A stretch of 64,000 nucleotides of DNA from JBDRKE01 sp043814315 (GTDB lineage Bacteria; Omnitrophota; Gorgyraeia; Gygaellales; Profunditerraquicolaceae): positions 1 through 64,000 of the forward strand of contig JBDRKE010000023.1 of NCBI GenBank assembly GCA_043814315.1. The letters run 5' to 3'. The notes under the pieces are model-generated. The model had not been told where the DNA came from, ran no database searches, and worked only from the letters and a program-made list of their open reading frames with translations. The stretch's first letter is position 1. Each line of letters opens with the position of its first letter. A program made the translations under genes and the position numbers. This document shows positions 1 through 8,519 of this stretch, piece after piece.

Positions 1-43
1 AGATATTTTCATCATAAAATTAGAATGCCCCTCTTTAAATTAA

Positions 44-91
44 ATAAAAAAGGACCAGATCATTTAACAGATTTTTTCGATCTTGGTCCTT
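44..91 (-). terminator. Rho-independent terminator ending the 41-kb minus-strand run
   Basis: On the minus strand a stem reading AAGGACCAAGATC pairs across a loop with GATCTGGTCCTT and is followed at once by TTTTTTATT, the usual stem plus U-tract. It lies about 100 nt after the last gene of the run. A second small hairpin (ATAAAACT/AGTTTTAT, 101-122) lies between it and the gene. Nothing else is visible in bases 1-191. Confidence 0.85.
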
Positions 92-191
92 GACTGAGGC
101 ATAAAACTCCTTTAAGTTTTATACCGTGGCTTTAATTAAGAGAAGCTTAACATATAACTTTATAATTTACAAGATGATTTTTCCTGAAAAT

Positions 192-428
192 TTAGCCTTC
201 CTCAATAACTGCTAAAGCCTCTCCTACGTTGACAGAGCCCCCTTCATGGAAGAATATCTCTGTAAGGGTGCCGCTGGCGGGGCTGGGAAGATTAAAGGTG
301 GCTTTGTCTGTGGCAAGCTCTACAAGGTCGTCCTTTTCGTTGACCTTATCCCCTTCCTTAAAATACCAGTAGGAAACAACTGCTTTTTCAATACCTTCGC
401 CTAATTCCGGCAACACAACTTTGGTCAT
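192..428 (-). CDS. Free-standing lipoyl-domain (biotinyl/lipoyl attachment) protein
   Basis: A complete 78-residue protein that is nothing but a lipoyl domain. It resembles the N-terminal lipoyl domain of 2-oxoacid dehydrogenase E2 subunits, with the swinging-arm lysine in the ATDKATF turn (about residue 43) and the PSPASG turn after it. The usual E2 linker, subunit-binding domain and acyltransferase domain are absent, and a stop codon and terminator follow. It starts inside the 3' end of lipB (41-nt overlap) behind a perfect AAGGAGG about 6 nt upstream, so it is clearly translated. Neighbouring lipB and lpd suggest that LipB octanoylates it and Lpd reoxidises it. The acyl-transfer partner is not in the window. 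It could be a carrier for a pyruvate-type complex with separate subunits, or a domain split off from E2. Confidence 0.85.
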   Translation of the reverse strand: MTKVVLPELGEGIEKAVVSYWYFKEGDKVNEKDDLVELATDKATFNLPSPASGTLTEIFFHEGGSVNVGEALAVIEEG

Positions 429-1065
429 TTTGCTCCTCCTTGAATATGTTACCTAATCTTTGCGTTATATCCTCCATATCCATATCTGTGCCTAATAAGG
501 ACTCCAGGGAGGTCATGCGGATATCCATGCCGCATGGCCTAATCAAGCTGAAATTGTCCAGGTCGTCTTTTTTCACATTGAAAGTCAGGCCGTGAAAGGT
601 TATCCAGTTCTTGACGGCTATTCCGATAGAGGCGATTTTCTGCCTTTCTCCTTTCTCCTCTATCCAAACACCGGTTGAGCCTCGCACTCTCACCCCCATA
701 ATTGCGAAATCCCATAACAAATCTATGATGGCCTGTTCAAGGTTCCTCAAAAATAAGTTTATATCTTTTTTAAGATAATGCAAATCAAATACAGGATAAG
801 CCGTTAATTGCCCCGGGCCATGGTAAGTGACATCTCCGCCCCGCTCGATTTCATAAAGATCGATTCCCTTAGAGCGAAGTTGGCCGTCGTCAAGCCATAT
901 GTTGTTCCTCGAGCCGGCCCTTCCTATCGTGATGACAGGATAATGCCGGCACAATATTAAGCCAAAGGAAAAATCACGGCGCTTTACGGCCTGAAACACG
1001 CCTTTCTGAAAATCCCAGGCCTTTTTAAATTCCACCAACCCCAAATCAAATACCCTAATAGGCAT
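388..1065 (-). CDS. lipB: Octanoyl-[acyl-carrier-protein]:protein N-octanoyltransferase LipB
   Basis: LipB moves octanoate from ACP to the lipoyl-domain lysine, the first step of de novo lipoate assembly in the cytoplasm. The 225-residue protein has the family core RGGDVTYHGPGQLTAYPVFD (about residues 75-95), the catalytic lysine region ASIGIAVKNW with THGLTFN following, and the nucleophile Cys in LIRPCGMD. Length is normal. It sits between lpd and a lipoyl-domain gene, whose start it overlaps, so enzyme and substrate are probably co-translated. No strong Shine-Dalgarno sequence precedes the ATG. LipA, needed for sulfur insertion, is not in the window. Confidence 0.95.
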   Translation of the reverse strand: MPIRVFDLGLVEFKKAWDFQKGVFQAVKRRDFSFGLILCRHYPVITIGRAGSRNNIWLDDGQLRSKGIDLYEIERGGDVTYHGPGQLTAYPVFDLHYLKKDINLFLRNLEQAIIDLLWDFAIMGVRVRGSTGVWIEEKGERQKIASIGIAVKNWITFHGLTFNVKKDDLDNFSLIRPCGMDIRMTSLESLLGTDMDMEDITQRLGNIFKEEQNDQSCVAGIRRRY

Positions 1066-1092
1066 AAATATTAACTGCTGGAACTCAAAGTC

Positions 1093-2382
1093 TTATTTTA
1101 ATGTTTCGTGTATGGATTCGGATAGTGTCGGGTGAGCAAAAATCGTATTACGGATCTGAGAGGCTTTCAGGTGGTTTGAGACAGCCAAAGTCAAAATAGC
1201 GATTAATTCTGTTGCCTTAGGCCCGACAATAGAACCCCCCAAGATTTCATCGGTCTTTTTATCGGAAATAACCTTTATGAATCCTTCGGTTTCATCCAGT
1301 ATGCGTGCCATGCCGGAACCTAAAAAGTCGAACTTCTTGACTTTAATTTCAATACCTTTCTCGCGGGCCTGTTCTTCATTCATGCCGATGCTGGCTATTT
1401 CAGGGTCGGTAAAAATACAGTTGGGAACATTAGAGTCATCTGTTTTCCTCAGATTATCCGGGTGGGCAATATTGTCTGCAGCGACACACCCCTGATAAGC
1501 GGCAAAGTGGGCAAGCATCTTTCCTCCCGTGCAGTCCCCTGCGGCAAAAATATTGGGGATGTTCGTGCGCAGATATTCGTCTACAATGACTCTCCCCTTC
1601 TCTGTTTTTATCCCGAGCTTCTCCAGATCCAGCCCCTCGGCCTTTGGGGCCCTTCCGGCCGAAACCAGAACCAATTCGAAATCTTTCGTATCTATCCCTG
1701 AGGCATCTGTATTCGTATTGACTTCTATGCCTCTTTTTTTGAAAAGGGCCTCGATTTTTCTTGCCACTTCCTTATCCTCGCCGGGAAGCAACTGAGGCAT
1801 TTTTTCTACCACCGTCACATGAGAACCCCATGCGCAAAATAAGCTGGCAAATTCACAACCGATAACTCCTCCGCCAATAATTAATAGCGAGGCCGGAATC
1901 TCTTTTAAGCTCAAAAGGATGTCGCTGGAAATGACTTTTTTACCGTCAAATTTAAGGAAAGGCAACTCTATGGAAGTTGAACCGGTAGCGATAAGTATAT
2001 ACTTCGTTTGAATCTTCCGTGAACCAGCCAGTATTTCTCCGGGAGAAATCAGGCGCGCACTCTCGTTTATAACATCAATGCCTTTGAGCATAAATTTCAT
2101 GCCCGAAGACAGTTGGCGGATGATATTTTCTTTTCTTTCCTGGACCTTAAGAAAGTTTATCCGGGGGGTTAGGGGCTCAAGGCCCAAAACAGCGGATTTC
2201 TTGATAAGCGTATATACTTTTGCAGATTGAATTAATGTTTTGGTAGGAATGCATCCTAAATTTAGACACGTGCCGCCGATTTGCGATTTTTCTATCAGGC
2301 AGGTTTTCAAACCTGATTCTTTTGCGCGTAAAGCCGCATTAAAACCAGCCCAGCCAGAACCGATAACTGCCAGATCATACAT
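1093..2382 (-). CDS. lpdA: Dihydrolipoyl dehydrogenase (E3)
   Basis: FAD- and NAD-dependent E3 that reoxidises dihydrolipoyl domains of 2-oxoacid dehydrogenase or glycine-cleavage complexes. It has the N-terminal FAD Rossmann motif GSGWAGFNAA, the redox disulfide in GGTCLNLGCIPTK (about residues 36-48), a second NAD-binding GGGVIGCEFAS motif, the FAD motif IFAAGDC and the C-terminal interface His-Glu pair in AHPTLSE. At 429 residues it is some 30-40 shorter than typical E3. The CxxxxC spacing and AHPTLSE tail separate it from glutathione or mercuric reductases. It is followed directly by lipB and a lipoyl-domain gene, forming a lipoylation cassette whose E1 and E2 partners must lie elsewhere. 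Confidence 0.93.
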   Translation of the reverse strand: MYDLAVIGSGWAGFNAALRAKESGLKTCLIEKSQIGGTCLNLGCIPTKTLIQSAKVYTLIKKSAVLGLEPLTPRINFLKVQERKENIIRQLSSGMKFMLKGIDVINESARLISPGEILAGSRKIQTKYILIATGSTSIELPFLKFDGKKVISSDILLSLKEIPASLLIIGGGVIGCEFASLFCAWGSHVTVVEKMPQLLPGEDKEVARKIEALFKKRGIEVNTNTDASGIDTKDFELVLVSAGRAPKAEGLDLEKLGIKTEKGRVIVDEYLRTNIPNIFAAGDCTGGKMLAHFAAYQGCVAADNIAHPDNLRKTDDSNVPNCIFTDPEIASIGMNEEQAREKGIEIKVKKFDFLGSGMARILDETEGFIKVISDKKTDEILGGSIVGPKATELIAILTLAVSNHLKASQIRNTIFAHPTLSESIHETLK

Positions 2383-2427
2383 TATTCGTTATCTCGTTGA
2401 CTCGTTATCTTGAGAAAAAGTATTTGG

Positions 2428-3348
2428 TTAAAAATTTAACTGTTTTATCAGTTCGCGAATTGAAGAAGCAGACTTATGAAATGCCTCTTTCTCTTCATTA
2501 TTTAAATCCAACTCAATGATCTTCTCGATTCCTTCTTTTCCCAGGCGGCAGGGAACACCAATGCAGACATCCTTCACTGCGTATTCGCCGTTTAAATAGG
2601 CTGAAACCCCCACGGTCCTTTTCTCATCTTTGATAATGGCTTTGACGAGCGAGGCGATAGCTGCTGAAGGAGCAAAATAAGCGCTGCCACTACCCAATAA
2701 AGTTACTATTTCTAAACCCCGGGATACTGTTCTTTTTACCAAATCCTCTATTTTTATATCATCCAGAAGCTCATCCAGCGCTATGCCTTTCACCCTGGTG
2801 AGGCGCACAAGAGGCAACATCCCTTCTCCGTGGCTTGCGATGACGCAGGCATCAATATCGGCGACAGGAACATTTAACTCCTGGCTGATTAAATTAGCGA
2901 ACCTTGCCGTATCGAGACTGGACCCCATGCCCATAACGCGAGTGGGGCTAAAACCGGTTGATTTCAAAACAAAATAAGTCATTAAATCCAGCGGATTGGT
3001 AACAACAATGACAATAGCTTTGGCCGCTAATTTCTTTATATGGCTGGAGGCGTCTTTTAGGATTTCGCAATTTTTTTTGAGAAGCTCTTCGCGGGTCATC
3101 CCCGGTTTCCGTGGTAGGCCTGCGGTTATAATGATAATATCAGAACCTTCCAGTTGCGCAATATCGTTTGTCCCGCGGATTTTGTAATTATTAAATATCA
3201 AAGGCCTTGCGTCTTCCAGATCCATGGCCTTACCAAGTGCTAGTCCTTTAACGATATCAAGCAGCAAGATCTCGCCTACCCCTTCCTGAGCCAGGCGTAA
3301 GGCGGTCAAGCTACCAACATTACCAGCACCAATTATAGCTATCTTCAT
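2428..3348 (-). CDS. mdh: Malate dehydrogenase (LDH/MDH family)
   Basis: NAD-dependent interconversion of malate and oxaloacetate. The best start is the ATG of MKIAIIGAGNVGS at 3348 (306 aa); ten extra upstream codons come from a spacer repeat. The Rossmann motif GAGNVG is followed by the acidic NAD-binding residue in LLLDI. The mobile loop reads AGLPRKPGMTREELL, where the Arg of RKPGM indicates malate rather than lactate specificity. The catalytic His lies in ASHGEGMLP (the usual form is GGHGDTMVP) and its Asp partner in LDTARF. It follows isocitrate dehydrogenase and the aconitase-like genes, so it reads as part of a TCA module. Confidence 0.93.
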   Translation of the reverse strand: MKIAIIGAGNVGSLTALRLAQEGVGEILLLDIVKGLALGKAMDLEDARPLIFNNYKIRGTNDIAQLEGSDIIIITAGLPRKPGMTREELLKKNCEILKDASSHIKKLAAKAIVIVVTNPLDLMTYFVLKSTGFSPTRVMGMGSSLDTARFANLISQELNVPVADIDACVIASHGEGMLPLVRLTRVKGIALDELLDDIKIEDLVKRTVSRGLEIVTLLGSGSAYFAPSAAIASLVKAIIKDEKRTVGVSAYLNGEYAVKDVCIGVPCRLGKEGIEKIIELDLNNEEKEAFHKSASSIRELIKQLNF

Positions 3349-3351
3349 ATA

Positions 3352-3414
3352 ATTCCAAGATCGGGACTTGAAACCCATTTAAAATCAAAGGGTTAGAAGA
3401 CCCGGTCTCGATTA
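3352..3414. repeat. Pair of AAGATCGGG/CCCGGTCTT palindromic repeats in the icd-mdh spacer
   Basis: CCAAGATCGGGACTTGAA (about 3354-3371) and GAAGACCCGGTCTCGA (about 3397-3412) are members of a small semi-palindromic family, consensus CAAGAYCCGGTCTTG. It recurs at 55075-55133 and 62468-62566, always between genes. No RNA or protein function is evident. Confidence 0.6.
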
Positions 3415-4497
3415 AGATTGCAATTTCGCGATAATGGCATCCGCCATTTGTTTTGTGCCGACGGCTGATGGATCGGTGGGTGCGGGTTTCAAATCATAGG
3501 TCACGGATTTGCCTTCCGCGATGACCTGCGAAACAGCAGCTTCTAACTTTTGAGCAGCTTTTTCTTCTTTTATGTAGCGCAGCATCAGGACACCGGATAA
3601 AATCATGGCCGTAGGATTCACCTTATTCATCCCGGCGTATTTCGGAGCCGAGCCATGCACCGCCTCAAATACGCCTACCTCATCCCCGATATTGGCGCCC
3701 GGCGCTATACCTAAGCCACCCACCAGGCCCGCGCATAAATCAGAAAGAATATCGCCGTAAAGATTGGGCAAAACCAGCACGTCATAATTCTTGGGCTTTT
3801 GCACTAACTGCATGGCCATATTATCAACAATGGCGTCTTCAAATAAAACTTTGCCCTCATAATTTTTTGCCACTTCACGGGCCACCTGAAGAAATAATCC
3901 GTCCGTAAATTTCATGATATTGGCCTTATGCACAGCCGTAACTTTCTTGCGGTTATTCTTAAGGGCGTATTCAAAAGCAAATCTGACGATTCGCTCAGAG
4001 CCAAACCTGGAGATAGGTTTTATGGATATGCCTGAATCCAGGCGTATCTTCTTTTTTGCAGATTTTTCGATTTTTTCAATAATACACTTAGTTTCCGGAA
4101 GGCCTTCTTCAAATTCAATGCCTGCATACAAATCCTCGCTGTTCTCCCTGACCACAACCAGATCAATATCTTTGTAATAACTTCTGACGCCAGAATACGA
4201 TTTGACCGGCCGCACACAGGCATATAAATCCAGAGCATGCCTTATGGCAACGTTGACAGAGCGAAACCCGCCTCCTACAGGAGTGATAATGGGCCCTTTT
4301 AAGGCCACTTTATTTTTTCTAATGGAATCCAGGACGCCATTCGGCAATATCTCTCCTGTCTCCTGCCGGGCAGACTCTCCTGCATTGAGCACCTCCCAGT
4401 CTATCTTGACGCCTGTAGCCTCAATGCATCTTCTGGCGGCTTCAGTGACCTCAGGCCCGATTCCATCACCGGGCATTAATGTAATTTTGTGTGTCAT
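3412..4497 (-). CDS. icd: Isocitrate dehydrogenase (isocitrate/isopropylmalate dehydrogenase family)
   Basis: Oxidative decarboxylation of isocitrate to 2-oxoglutarate. The 361-residue protein opens with the family motif LMPGDGIGPEV. The substrate segment RSVNVAIRHALDLYACVRPV matches isocitrate dehydrogenases (the Ser/Asn/Arg pattern of the isocitrate pocket) rather than isopropylmalate dehydrogenases, and is followed by RENSEDLYAGIEFE. The metal-binding Asp residues are in YGDILSD. In the cofactor loop, HGSAPKYAGMNKVNP carries the Lys-Tyr pair used for NADP in E. coli Icd, which suggests NADP over NAD. Its ATG overlaps the stop codon of the aconitase-family small subunit (ATGA), consistent with consecutive pathway steps. 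Homoisocitrate dehydrogenase is the main alternative. Confidence 0.85.
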   Translation of the reverse strand: MTHKITLMPGDGIGPEVTEAARRCIEATGVKIDWEVLNAGESARQETGEILPNGVLDSIRKNKVALKGPIITPVGGGFRSVNVAIRHALDLYACVRPVKSYSGVRSYYKDIDLVVVRENSEDLYAGIEFEEGLPETKCIIEKIEKSAKKKIRLDSGISIKPISRFGSERIVRFAFEYALKNNRKKVTAVHKANIMKFTDGLFLQVAREVAKNYEGKVLFEDAIVDNMAMQLVQKPKNYDVLVLPNLYGDILSDLCAGLVGGLGIAPGANIGDEVGVFEAVHGSAPKYAGMNKVNPTAMILSGVLMLRYIKEEKAAQKLEAAVSQVIAEGKSVTYDLKPAPTDPSAVGTKQMADAIIAKLQS

Positions 4498-5000
4498 TTC
4501 ACCTCAGGTAACTTTTTGTATTTTTTTATGTAGTTGACCGCGCCGCCTTCTTTTAATAGCTCCTGCATGAACTTAGGTAAAGGCTTGATCTGAAGAAGCC
4601 TGCTTTTTGTCTTATTCCTGACCGCACCCTTACCTAAGTCTATCTCTAATTCATCCAAATCGCGGATTTTATCCGTATCAGTTTCAATAAGCGCAAGGCC
4701 GATATTAAAACTGTTGCGGTAAAATATGCGGGCAAAAGACTTGGCTAAAACGGCCGTAATCCCCGCTGCCTTGATGACAAGAGGCGCCTGTTCGCGCGAA
4801 GAACCCATGCCGAAATTCTTCCCCGCGACCATAACAGACTTACCGGGAATAATCTTTGATGAAAAATGCGGGTCTATATCCTCCATGATGTGCCTGGCCA
4901 GTTCCTTAATATCCGTGATGGCAAATTTATACCTTCCCGATATAATCAAATCGGTGTTGATATTATCCCCTAACTTTATGGCTCTGCCGGATATTCTCAT
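4494..5000 (-). CDS. Aconitase/3-isopropylmalate dehydratase family, small (swivel) subunit
   Basis: A 168-residue swivel-domain subunit (LeuD/HacB type) that completes the active site of the 4Fe-4S hydro-lyase large subunit. Visible motifs are LGDNINTDLIISGRY near the N terminus, GKNFGMGSSREQAP with the catalytic Ser-Ser-Arg, and the substrate-loop neighbourhood FARIFYRNSFNIGL. Length is typical of archaeal-type two-subunit enzymes. The partner large subunit lies upstream at 6065-7318, separated by pilT. Because the next gene is icd and then mdh, aconitase activity (citrate to isocitrate) is the contextual guess. Isopropylmalate or homocitrate chemistry cannot be excluded from sequence alone. 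Confidence 0.85.
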   Translation of the reverse strand: MRISGRAIKLGDNINTDLIISGRYKFAITDIKELARHIMEDIDPHFSSKIIPGKSVMVAGKNFGMGSSREQAPLVIKAAGITAVLAKSFARIFYRNSFNIGLALIETDTDKIRDLDELEIDLGKGAVRNKTKSRLLQIKPLPKFMQELLKEGGAVNYIKKYKKLPEVK

Positions 5001-5001
5001 A

Positions 5002-6048
5002 TCACATCTGCTTGAATTCTTCGGGATTCTTGACTTTGGACATAGCTGTATCTAAAGAAATAAGTCCTCTCTGGACCATCTCTTTTAATGCCTTGTCCAT
5101 GGTCTTCATCCCGTATTGGGAACCTGTCTGCATCAGGGTGGGTATCTGCTGAATCTCCTGCTCGCGGATCAGGTTTCTCACCCCTGCTGTGCCAATCATA
5201 ATCTCAGTTGCCAGCACCCGCCCTTTTCCAGACGCATGAGGAAGCAGCAGCTGAGAAACAACACCCTGCAAAGAATCAGCCAGCTGCAGCTTAACCTGCT
5301 GCTGCTGATGCGAAGGAAAGACGTCTATAATTCTTTCCACGGTCTGAGGAGCGTCAGGGGTGTGCAGGGTGGCCAAAACCAAATGGCCTGTTTCGGCTGC
5401 GGTCAGCGCCGTAGATATAGTCTCTAAATCACGCATTTCTCCTACGACAATAACATTGGGGTCCTGCCTTAAAGTGTGCCTCAGGCTCTCGGCAAAAGAA
5501 CGCGTATCGGCATAGACTTCCCTTTGCTTGATAATACTTCTTTTATTGGTAAATACAAATTCAATAGGGTCTTCAATGGTTACGATAAGGCATTCCTTTT
5601 CATTGTTGATAAGATCCAACATGGCAGCCAGCGTCGTGGTCTTACCCATACCCGTGGGCCCGGTGATCAATACGAGGCCGTTGGGCTTACGCGCCAGTTC
5701 CATCACAATGGGGGGAATCCCCAGTTCCAAAAAAGAAGGGATCTTCGCAGGGACGCGCCGGAAGGCCGCCTCAACCGACCCCTTTTGCATATGGACGTTA
5801 AGGCGAAACCTGTCCAGAGAGGGTAAGGCTAAAGAAATATCCAGTTCCAGAGTGCGCTCAAATATTTCTTTTTGCGTGTCCGTGAGCACCCCGTAAATCA
5901 TCTTTTTTAATTCCTGCTTTGCCAGAGTCGCAAGATCAGTCCGATACAATTTACCGTCAATGCGCAGTATGGGCGGCTCGTTTTCCGTTATATGCAAATC
6001 GGATGCGGATTTTTCTACGCACAGCATAAGCAGTTCTTTGATTTCCAT
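5002..6048 (-). CDS. pilT: Twitching-motility retraction ATPase PilT
   Basis: Hexameric cytoplasmic ATPase that powers type IV pilus retraction. The 348-residue protein has the PilT N-terminal domain (KSASDLHITENEPPILRIDG), Walker A GPTGMGKTTTLAAM (about residues 130-143), the Asp box IEDPIEF, Walker B VGEMRDLET, the His box GHLVLATLHTPDAPQT, and the PilT-specific AGVRNLIRE retraction motif followed by IPTLMQTGSQYGM. A strong AGGAGG precedes the ATG. It lies between the two subunits of an aconitase-family enzyme, 1-16 nt from each, and no other pilus gene is in the window, so it looks like an insertion into a metabolic operon. Confidence 0.96.
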   Translation of the reverse strand: MEIKELLMLCVEKSASDLHITENEPPILRIDGKLYRTDLATLAKQELKKMIYGVLTDTQKEIFERTLELDISLALPSLDRFRLNVHMQKGSVEAAFRRVPAKIPSFLELGIPPIVMELARKPNGLVLITGPTGMGKTTTLAAMLDLINNEKECLIVTIEDPIEFVFTNKRSIIKQREVYADTRSFAESLRHTLRQDPNVIVVGEMRDLETISTALTAAETGHLVLATLHTPDAPQTVERIIDVFPSHQQQQVKLQLADSLQGVVSQLLLPHASGKGRVLATEIMIGTAGVRNLIREQEIQQIPTLMQTGSQYGMKTMDKALKEMVQRGLISLDTAMSKVKNPEEFKQM

Positions 6049-6064
6049 TTTACCTCCTTAGATT

Positions 6065-7318
6065 TTACAAGTACTCCCTGGGATCCGTGATAAAACCTTT
6101 AACGGCCGAAGCGGCAACCGTGGCCGGAGAACCCAGGTAAATAAAAGCCTTGGGATTACCCATCCGGCCCTTAAAATTTCTATTCGCCGAGGAAATAACG
6201 ACTTCCCCATCGGCGGGGATCCCGTTATGGGTTCCGACGCACGGCCCGCATCCGGGTGCTACTACCACGGCGTGGGCCTTTATGAAAATATCTATCAGTC
6301 CTGACTTAAGGGCCTCCAAGAAAACCTGCCGAGAACTGGGGGCAATGATAAGCTTCACGCCAGGTGCTACCTTTTTTGATTTGAGTATGGCGCAAGCGAC
6401 CTTAAAATCCGTTAATCTCCCGTTAGTGCATGTGCCTAAAAACGCCTCATGAATCTTAACGCCCTTTACCTTATCAACAGAAGTCACATTGTCTACGGTA
6501 TGAGGTTGAGCCACCTGGGGCTTGAGCTTTGAAATGTCGAATTCCAACACCTGTTCATATTCAGCGGATGTATCCGCCATGACCGGCTTTATCTTTTTTT
6601 TTGAAAAAACGCGAGAGGCCAGCCACTCTTCGGTTTTCTTATCCACCGGCATAAATCCGGCTTTGGCGCCCATCTCAACGACCATATTGCAAATGGTAAA
6701 ACGCCCGTCCATCCCGATTTTATCAATAACAGGCCCCTGGAATTCTATGGCTTTGTAAGTGGCCCCGTCAGCTCTGAGGGCATGAATAACATGGAGTATA
6801 ATATCCTTGGCAAATACGCCCTTGGGGATCTTCCCATGAAGTATGATCTTGAGGGTTTGCGGGACTTTGAACCAATTTCTTCCCGTGGCCAAGGCAATCG
6901 CCAGATCCGTAGAACCCACGCCTGTAGAAAAAGCGCCCAGGGCTCCATAAGTGCAGGTATGGGAATCCGCACCCAGCACTAAATCACCTGGAAGAATCCA
7001 TCCTGATTCCGGGATCACCTGATGGCATACCCCGCAACCGATATCATAAAGCTTGGAATCAAAATCGTGGCTGAATCCGCGCATCTTCTTATGCACGCGT
7101 GATACGCCTTCGCTGGGAGAGGGCGCACTATGGTCAATCACCATGCAGAATTTTGTCTTAAGACGCCGCACGCCCAGTTGCTTGATTCTATCGATGATAA
7201 TAGAGGATGTGCCGTCCTGGCCAAACGTAAAATCAATCTTGCATATCGCAAAATCCCCCGCCCTTAAATCTTTGCCCGCGTGATAGCTTAAGATTTTTTC
7301 TGCAACTGTTTTTCCCAT
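6065..7318 (-). CDS. Aconitase/3-isopropylmalate dehydratase family, large (4Fe-4S) subunit
   Basis: A 417-residue LeuC/HacA-type large subunit that binds the 4Fe-4S cluster and catalyses a citrate/isocitrate-like dehydration-hydration. Cluster cysteines are in LGTCTNGR and PGCGPCVGTHNG (CxxC). Other motifs are MVIDHSAPSP, VLGADSHTCTYGALGAFSTG and a C-terminal SANRNFKGRMG. Family alignment favours the ATG at 7318 (MGKTVAEKIL); the longer form begins with TTG inside the aminotransferase gene. Together with the small subunit at 4494-5000 it makes a two-subunit enzyme. Neighbouring icd and mdh suggest aconitase duty, but archaeal-type isopropylmalate isomerases look alike. Confidence 0.87.
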   Translation of the reverse strand: MGKTVAEKILSYHAGKDLRAGDFAICKIDFTFGQDGTSSIIIDRIKQLGVRRLKTKFCMVIDHSAPSPSEGVSRVHKKMRGFSHDFDSKLYDIGCGVCHQVIPESGWILPGDLVLGADSHTCTYGALGAFSTGVGSTDLAIALATGRNWFKVPQTLKIILHGKIPKGVFAKDIILHVIHALRADGATYKAIEFQGPVIDKIGMDGRFTICNMVVEMGAKAGFMPVDKKTEEWLASRVFSKKKIKPVMADTSAEYEQVLEFDISKLKPQVAQPHTVDNVTSVDKVKGVKIHEAFLGTCTNGRLTDFKVACAILKSKKVAPGVKLIIAPSSRQVFLEALKSGLIDIFIKAHAVVVAPGCGPCVGTHNGIPADGEVVISSANRNFKGRMGNPKAFIYLGSPATVAASAVKGFITDPREYL

Positions 7319-7331
7319 AGGAGTCCAGAGT

Positions 7332-8507
7332 TCAAAGTTTGGCAAGCCATTTCTCTAATCTGTCGAAACCCGTCTCTAACTGCGTAAGGTTTGCCGCAAA
7401 ACTTATGCGCACAAAATCATCCCTGCCAAACCCTGCGCCCGGGATAAGGCTCACGAAAGCCTCCTCAAGCAGGCGCTCGGCAAAGACCCGCGAATCTAAA
7501 CGCGTCTCGGAAATATCGCAAAAAATGTAAAAAGCGCCTGACGGGTAACTAAAACCCATCTTCTTCATATTTTTTAGCCGCAAAACACAATAATCCCTTC
7601 TTTTCTGAAATTCCCGGCAAATATTTTTTGAAAAATCTTCGGGAGCGCTTAATGCCGCGACCCCTGCCTTCTGGCTGATGGATGTCGGGTTTGAGGTGGA
7701 ATGGTCCTGCAGTCTAGATATGGCTTCCGTAATTTCCAAAGGTGCCCCCAGATATCCGATACGCCAACCTGTCATAGAGTAGCTTTTAGACAAACCGTTG
7801 ACAGTTATAGTCAGATCATAGATATCTTTTCCCAGGCTTGCGATAGAGATTTGCCTGAGGCCGTCATAAACCAGCTTTTCGTAAATCTCATCGCTGATGA
7901 CGTAAATTCCCTTCTTCACGCAAATTTCCGCAATGGCCTCTAATTCATCGCGGCTGTAAACGCAACCCGTGGGATTCGAAGGACTGTTTAATATGAGCAC
8001 TCTGGCCCTGGGCGTGACATTGGCTTCTAATTCCTTAACCGTCATTTTAAAATTGTTCTTAAAATCTGTCTTTATAAAACGGGGCGTGGCTTCACAAAGG
8101 TTAACCATCTCAGGGTAGCTCACCCAGTAAGGCATGGGTATCAGGACCTCATCACCTGGGCCCACCAAGACTAACAGGGAGTTGAAGATGCTGTGCTTGG
8201 CTCCGCAGGAAACAACTATCTGGCCAAGCTCATAGTGAAGCGAATTATCTTTCTTGAATTTTTCGCAAATGGATTTTTTTAATTCGGGGGTTCCGGTGGA
8301 AGGCGTGTATTTGGTAAATCCGGATTGAATGGCCTCAATTGCTGCAGCCTTGATGAAATCCGGGGTGTCAAAATCAGGCTCGCCCGCAGCCAGATTAACG
8401 ATATCCCTCCCTTCAGCCTTGAGCTTCTTGGCCTTTGCCGTTATCGCGAGAGTGGAAGAAGGATTTATTTTTGTTAAACGGGTTGCGGGTCTGAAACCTT
8501 TTTGCAT
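7332..8507 (-). CDS. Aspartate/aromatic aminotransferase, PLP class I
   Basis: A 391-residue fold-type I aminotransferase of the AspC subgroup Ib. N-terminal NLAAGEPDFDTPDFIK and YTPSTGTPELK are typical. SPSNPTG binds the substrate side, VISDEIYE holds the cofactor Asp and Tyr, and the PLP lysine is in NGLSKSYSMTGWRIGY (about residue 235). The substrate-carboxylate Arg is in the C-terminal FVRISFA. It interconverts aspartate and oxaloacetate, or a related pair, which suits the TCA genes that follow. The upstream gene is rplQ, 12 nt away, so it is probably the first metabolic gene of the ribosomal transcript. Confidence 0.88.
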   Translation of the reverse strand: MQKGFRPATRLTKINPSSTLAITAKAKKLKAEGRDIVNLAAGEPDFDTPDFIKAAAIEAIQSGFTKYTPSTGTPELKKSICEKFKKDNSLHYELGQIVVSCGAKHSIFNSLLVLVGPGDEVLIPMPYWVSYPEMVNLCEATPRFIKTDFKNNFKMTVKELEANVTPRARVLILNSPSNPTGCVYSRDELEAIAEICVKKGIYVISDEIYEKLVYDGLRQISIASLGKDIYDLTITVNGLSKSYSMTGWRIGYLGAPLEITEAISRLQDHSTSNPTSISQKAGVAALSAPEDFSKNICREFQKRRDYCVLRLKNMKKMGFSYPSGAFYIFCDISETRLDSRVFAERLLEEAFVSLIPGAGFGRDDFVRISFAANLTQLETGFDRLEKWLAKL

Positions 8508-8519
8508 CGCAGGAGTTTT

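Noticed and set aside
3349..3378. Longer N terminus for malate dehydrogenase
   Set aside because: The extra ten residues derive from a CCAAGATCGGGACTTG spacer repeat, and the family aligns from MKIAIIGAGNVG.
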